From: Daucus carota subsp. sativus
Taxonomy: Eukaryota > Streptophyta > Magnoliopsida > Apiales > Apiaceae
NCBI RefSeq assembly: GCF_001625215.2
Contig: NC_030383.2
Coordinates: 63,478,949 to 63,542,948, forward strand
Direction of reading: 5' to 3'
Length of the DNA: 64,000 nt
Part shown: positions 61,901 to 64,000 of the stretch, in pieces
How the letters are laid out: each line of letters starts with the position of its first letter
Position numbering within the stretch: position 1 is the first letter of the stretch
The notes under the pieces: generated by a model
The model's database searches: none
Told to the model about the DNA's origin: nothing
The model's input: the letters and a program-made list of their open reading frames with translations, nothing else
Translations under genes and position numbers: made by a program

Positions 61901-63896
61901 GCACGAAAACCACCACAGCCGACATCGCTTTTTGGAAGAATGACAATGGTACTAAAATTTACCTCTCTCTTTTTCTTTCTATAACTTTGATAGATCTGTT
62001 TATTTCTATGCACAATAATACATTACTTCAACTTTCAGGGATTTCGCTCGTCCCCTTCTTCTGTTAACCTTGCTGCCGCCGCCGCCGCTGCACTTGAGGG
62101 AGTGCGGCAAGTTGAGGCCAAATATCCAGCGTTGCTTTTTAAGCAGCAACTCACGGCATATGTTGAGAAAATATATGGCATAATACGAGATAACTTGAAG
62201 AAAGAGCTGGGATTGTTTCTTTCTCTGTGTATCCAGGTTAGATTCCACTTTGCACAAGCATTGCTTCCAGAACTTTTCTTCCTTGTAATATTCTTTACTG
62301 GAAAGTCTATTCTAATACATAGTTAACTCAAGGAATTAATCAATATTGGTTATTGTGTGTATCAATTTTTCATACTTGCCAATTTTTTATAAATGTTTTA
62401 TGAATTTGAAGTGTCTATTTGATATGTAAAGAAGCTCTTAGGAATTCATACTTTGCTTCCTTTTGAGATTTCAACCTCTAGAATTAAGCTAAAATTTTGT
62501 TGATGGTGATTAGTGGGAACTCGGAACTGTTTCATAGAAATTGGTTTTACCAAAAATCTTGTTATTTAACTGATTCTAAATTAATGCTCTACCCTTTCAA
62601 GTGGTTGTTTACTTGTGGACTGTGATAGTGTCTCTTTTGTTTTAATAGAACTGTCTAGAGGTTTTTGTATTGCATCATAATATGTTTATCCATATATTCA
62701 GGCACCAAGAACATCCAAGGGAGGTGCACTAAGATCTGGACGTTCTTTTGGCAAAGATTCTCCTACAAATCACTGGCAGAGCATTATTGATTGTCTCAAC
62801 ACTCTTCTCAGTACACTGAAAGAAAATTTTGTAAGAACATTGTTTATATCTAATTTTATTTTAAATACATTGGACAATTTCTAATCGGACTTGTGTTTTT
62901 AGGTACCGCCCATCATTGTTCAGAAGATATTCGCTCAAGTATTCTCGTATATTAATGTACAGCTCTTTAACAGGTAAATCTAGTTGCTAACTTCTCTGTT
63001 GAGACCTGTTGTTGTGAGCTCATGCATGGGAAATGTTAATTGTAATCCAAATTTCCAATTATCTGTAGTCTTTTACTACGTCGTGAGTGTTGCACATTCA
63101 GCAATGGGGAGTATGTAAAATCTGGGTTGGCAGAGCTAGAGCAGTGGTGCTGCCAAGCAAAAGAGGAGGTGGCATATCTAACCTTATTGATCTCGAACTA
63201 ATGATCATTGTTGACTTAATTGAAAGACTATATCTTCTTGTTTTTTTTGATTGCAGTATGCAGGCTCGGCTTGGGATGAACTTAAGCATATTCGACAGTC
63301 TGTTGGATTCTTGGTAACTTGCTCTTGTTTAATGTGCCATTTTACATCATACATAAGAGATACTCTCTCCATCCCACCAAATATGGCATGTTTTTAGTGG
63401 GATAAGCCACTTCTTAGGGGTTGTAAACAGTCTGGTTTTGTCATGTTATTGCTATTTTTTAATTTTTTAATATAGTAAATGTTTTTGTTTTGCTTTGTTA
63501 TTTGTGGTTGAAACCTTACAGTATGCTGGTATCTTAATAATTTATTCCCTTCCTCAGGTTATACATCAGAAATACAGAATTTCTTATGACGAGATCACTA
63601 ATGATCTGTGCCCGGCAAGTTCTCTCTATCCCTCTCAATTCATTAATGTGTTTATCTGCTTGGGGTTCCTAGACTGCAGTTGGTTTTTAATTTATAATAC
63701 TTTATGTGATGTAACTTCACAATTACCAATAATTGGTTGGATGGTTGATTTTTATTTAGTTGATACCTGTATATGGAAAAAAATGTTCGCCTAAGCATGA
63801 ATGTTACTCTTGCAGATCCTAAGTGTCCAGCAGCTGTACAGAATATGCACTCTGTATTGGGATGATAACTACAATACTCGAAGTGTATCAACTGAT
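47774..63896 (+). CDS. Myosin XI heavy chain, 3' end outside the window
   Basis: 37 coding exons (1448 codons) are in the window. They start with an ATG-only exon (47774..47776), then 50879..51007, 51192..51335, 51443..51588, 51685..51841 and so on to 63816..63896, with consistent phase throughout. Domains: SH3-like N-terminus ([17 protein letters not shown]), motor head to about residue 735 with P-loop GESGAGKT (156-163), switch I NNNSSRFGKF and switch II DIYGFE, IQ motifs to about 880, a coiled coil to about 1065, then the DIL cargo-binding domain from about 1110. The last ~60 residues lie beyond the right edge. Myosin XI moves organelles along actin and drives cytoplasmic streaming. Phrases such as LCTSGKT and [15 protein letters not shown] suggest the XI-F/XI-J group; this is low confidence. 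The last complete intron starts with GC. Confidence 0.93.
47900..48480 (+). repeat. Intronic minisatellite, about 5 units of 90-128 bp
   Basis: The phrase AATGTGATTGGATGA recurs near 47902, 48023, 48113, 48241 and 48369. Each is followed by GAAGCGCGGAGATTAGGCGA or a variant and a GTGTTTTTGTTTGATG segment. From 48537 to 49510 a looser repeat with AGTTGACTAATGGTTGACT and TTAGGGATGAAAT recurs at least six times. Confidence 0.85.
49845..50185 (+). repeat. Palindrome-rich repeat family, copy B, in the myosin intron
   Basis: Ends GAAAAATGGCCCC and GGGGGCCATTTTT are inverted. Between them lie about six imperfect palindromes of the type AACGCTAnAnnnTGTAGCGTT (for example CGCTAGATCGTGTAGCG, ACGCTACACCAGGTAGCGT), separated by AGGTTAACCTAATTAG, itself partly palindromic. 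The left block GTAATGCCCAAAATAACAGAG matches copy A inverted. Confidence 0.8.
52416..52491. repeat. (TA)n microsatellite in a myosin intron
   Basis: About 38 uninterrupted TA units in the intron after coding exon 7. A shorter (TA)n of about 20 units lies at 55883-55922 in the intron before coding exon 14. Confidence 0.95.
63361..63420. repeat. Possible MITE end in a myosin intron
   Basis: TACTCTCTCCATCCCACCAAATATGGC resembles the left end of Stowaway-like elements (TACTCCCTCCGTCCC). The matching right end was not found, so this is a fragment at most. Confidence 0.3.
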
Positions 63897-64000
63897 GTAA
63901 GTCCTATAAGACGAAGAAAGCTCTGCACAAAGTTTTGATTGTTGATTTTCACCTCAACTAATGAAGTAGATGTTAAGATTTTTAGATGTTCTTATCATTT

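Noticed and set aside
1..64000. CRISPR arrays, bacterial operons, rRNA genes
   Set aside because: None seen; the window is plant nuclear DNA throughout and its direct repeats are MITE, LTR, minisatellite or gene-internal.

Overview
This is plant nuclear DNA, almost certainly from a eudicot. It is AT-rich, with intron-split genes that use plant splice sites. Its families are plant-specific: LRR receptor-like proteins, a myosin XI, and an F-box protein with a plant F-box-associated domain. The intergenic DNA is full of MITEs plus one TRIM. I cannot fix the species. All exon boundaries below were worked out by hand from GT/GC-AG sites, reading frame and family knowledge; no transcript data or search was available.

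Left part (0-8.7 kb): a tandem cluster of LRR receptor-like protein (RLP) genes. Copy 1 looks intact (about 931 aa, one 97-bp intron). Copy 2 is the same gene, broken by a 727-bp hAT-type MITE with an 8-bp target duplication. Copy 3 is only fragments. From 8.7 to 10.3 kb is repeat DNA that ends in a complete 686-bp TRIM retrotransposon sitting in the end of an older hAT-like repeat.

Middle part (11-44 kb): first, on the plus strand, a Cys-rich plant protein of about 586 aa (possibly RIN13-like) and a 104-aa DUF861-type cupin. Then, all on the minus strand, come an AMBRA1/DCAF-like WD40 protein (14 exons), a WDR26/GID7-like LisH-CTLH-WD40 protein, an F-box protein, a NEDD8-specific protease (NEDP1/DEN1) and a small membrane protein. 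Four of these minus-strand genes belong to cullin, NEDD8, GID or autophagy-linked ubiquitin biology. Between the F-box and NEDP1 genes lie a decayed nucleotide-sugar transporter relic, unidentified exon-like pieces and a 290-bp tandem duplication.

Right part (44-64 kb): three related Tourist-like MITEs nested inside one another, then a myosin XI gene running off the right edge. It has an ATG-only first coding exon, a repeat-rich 3.1-kb first intron and 37 coding exons in the window. It encodes motor, IQ, coiled-coil and most of the DIL cargo domain.

The most notable features that the genes do not explain are: a repeat family made of many short palindromes of the AACGCTACAC/GTGTAGCGTT type (two copies, opposite orientation), the nested MITE stack, the TRIM-in-hAT nest, an expandable 144-bp LRR module, and two GC-AG introns.
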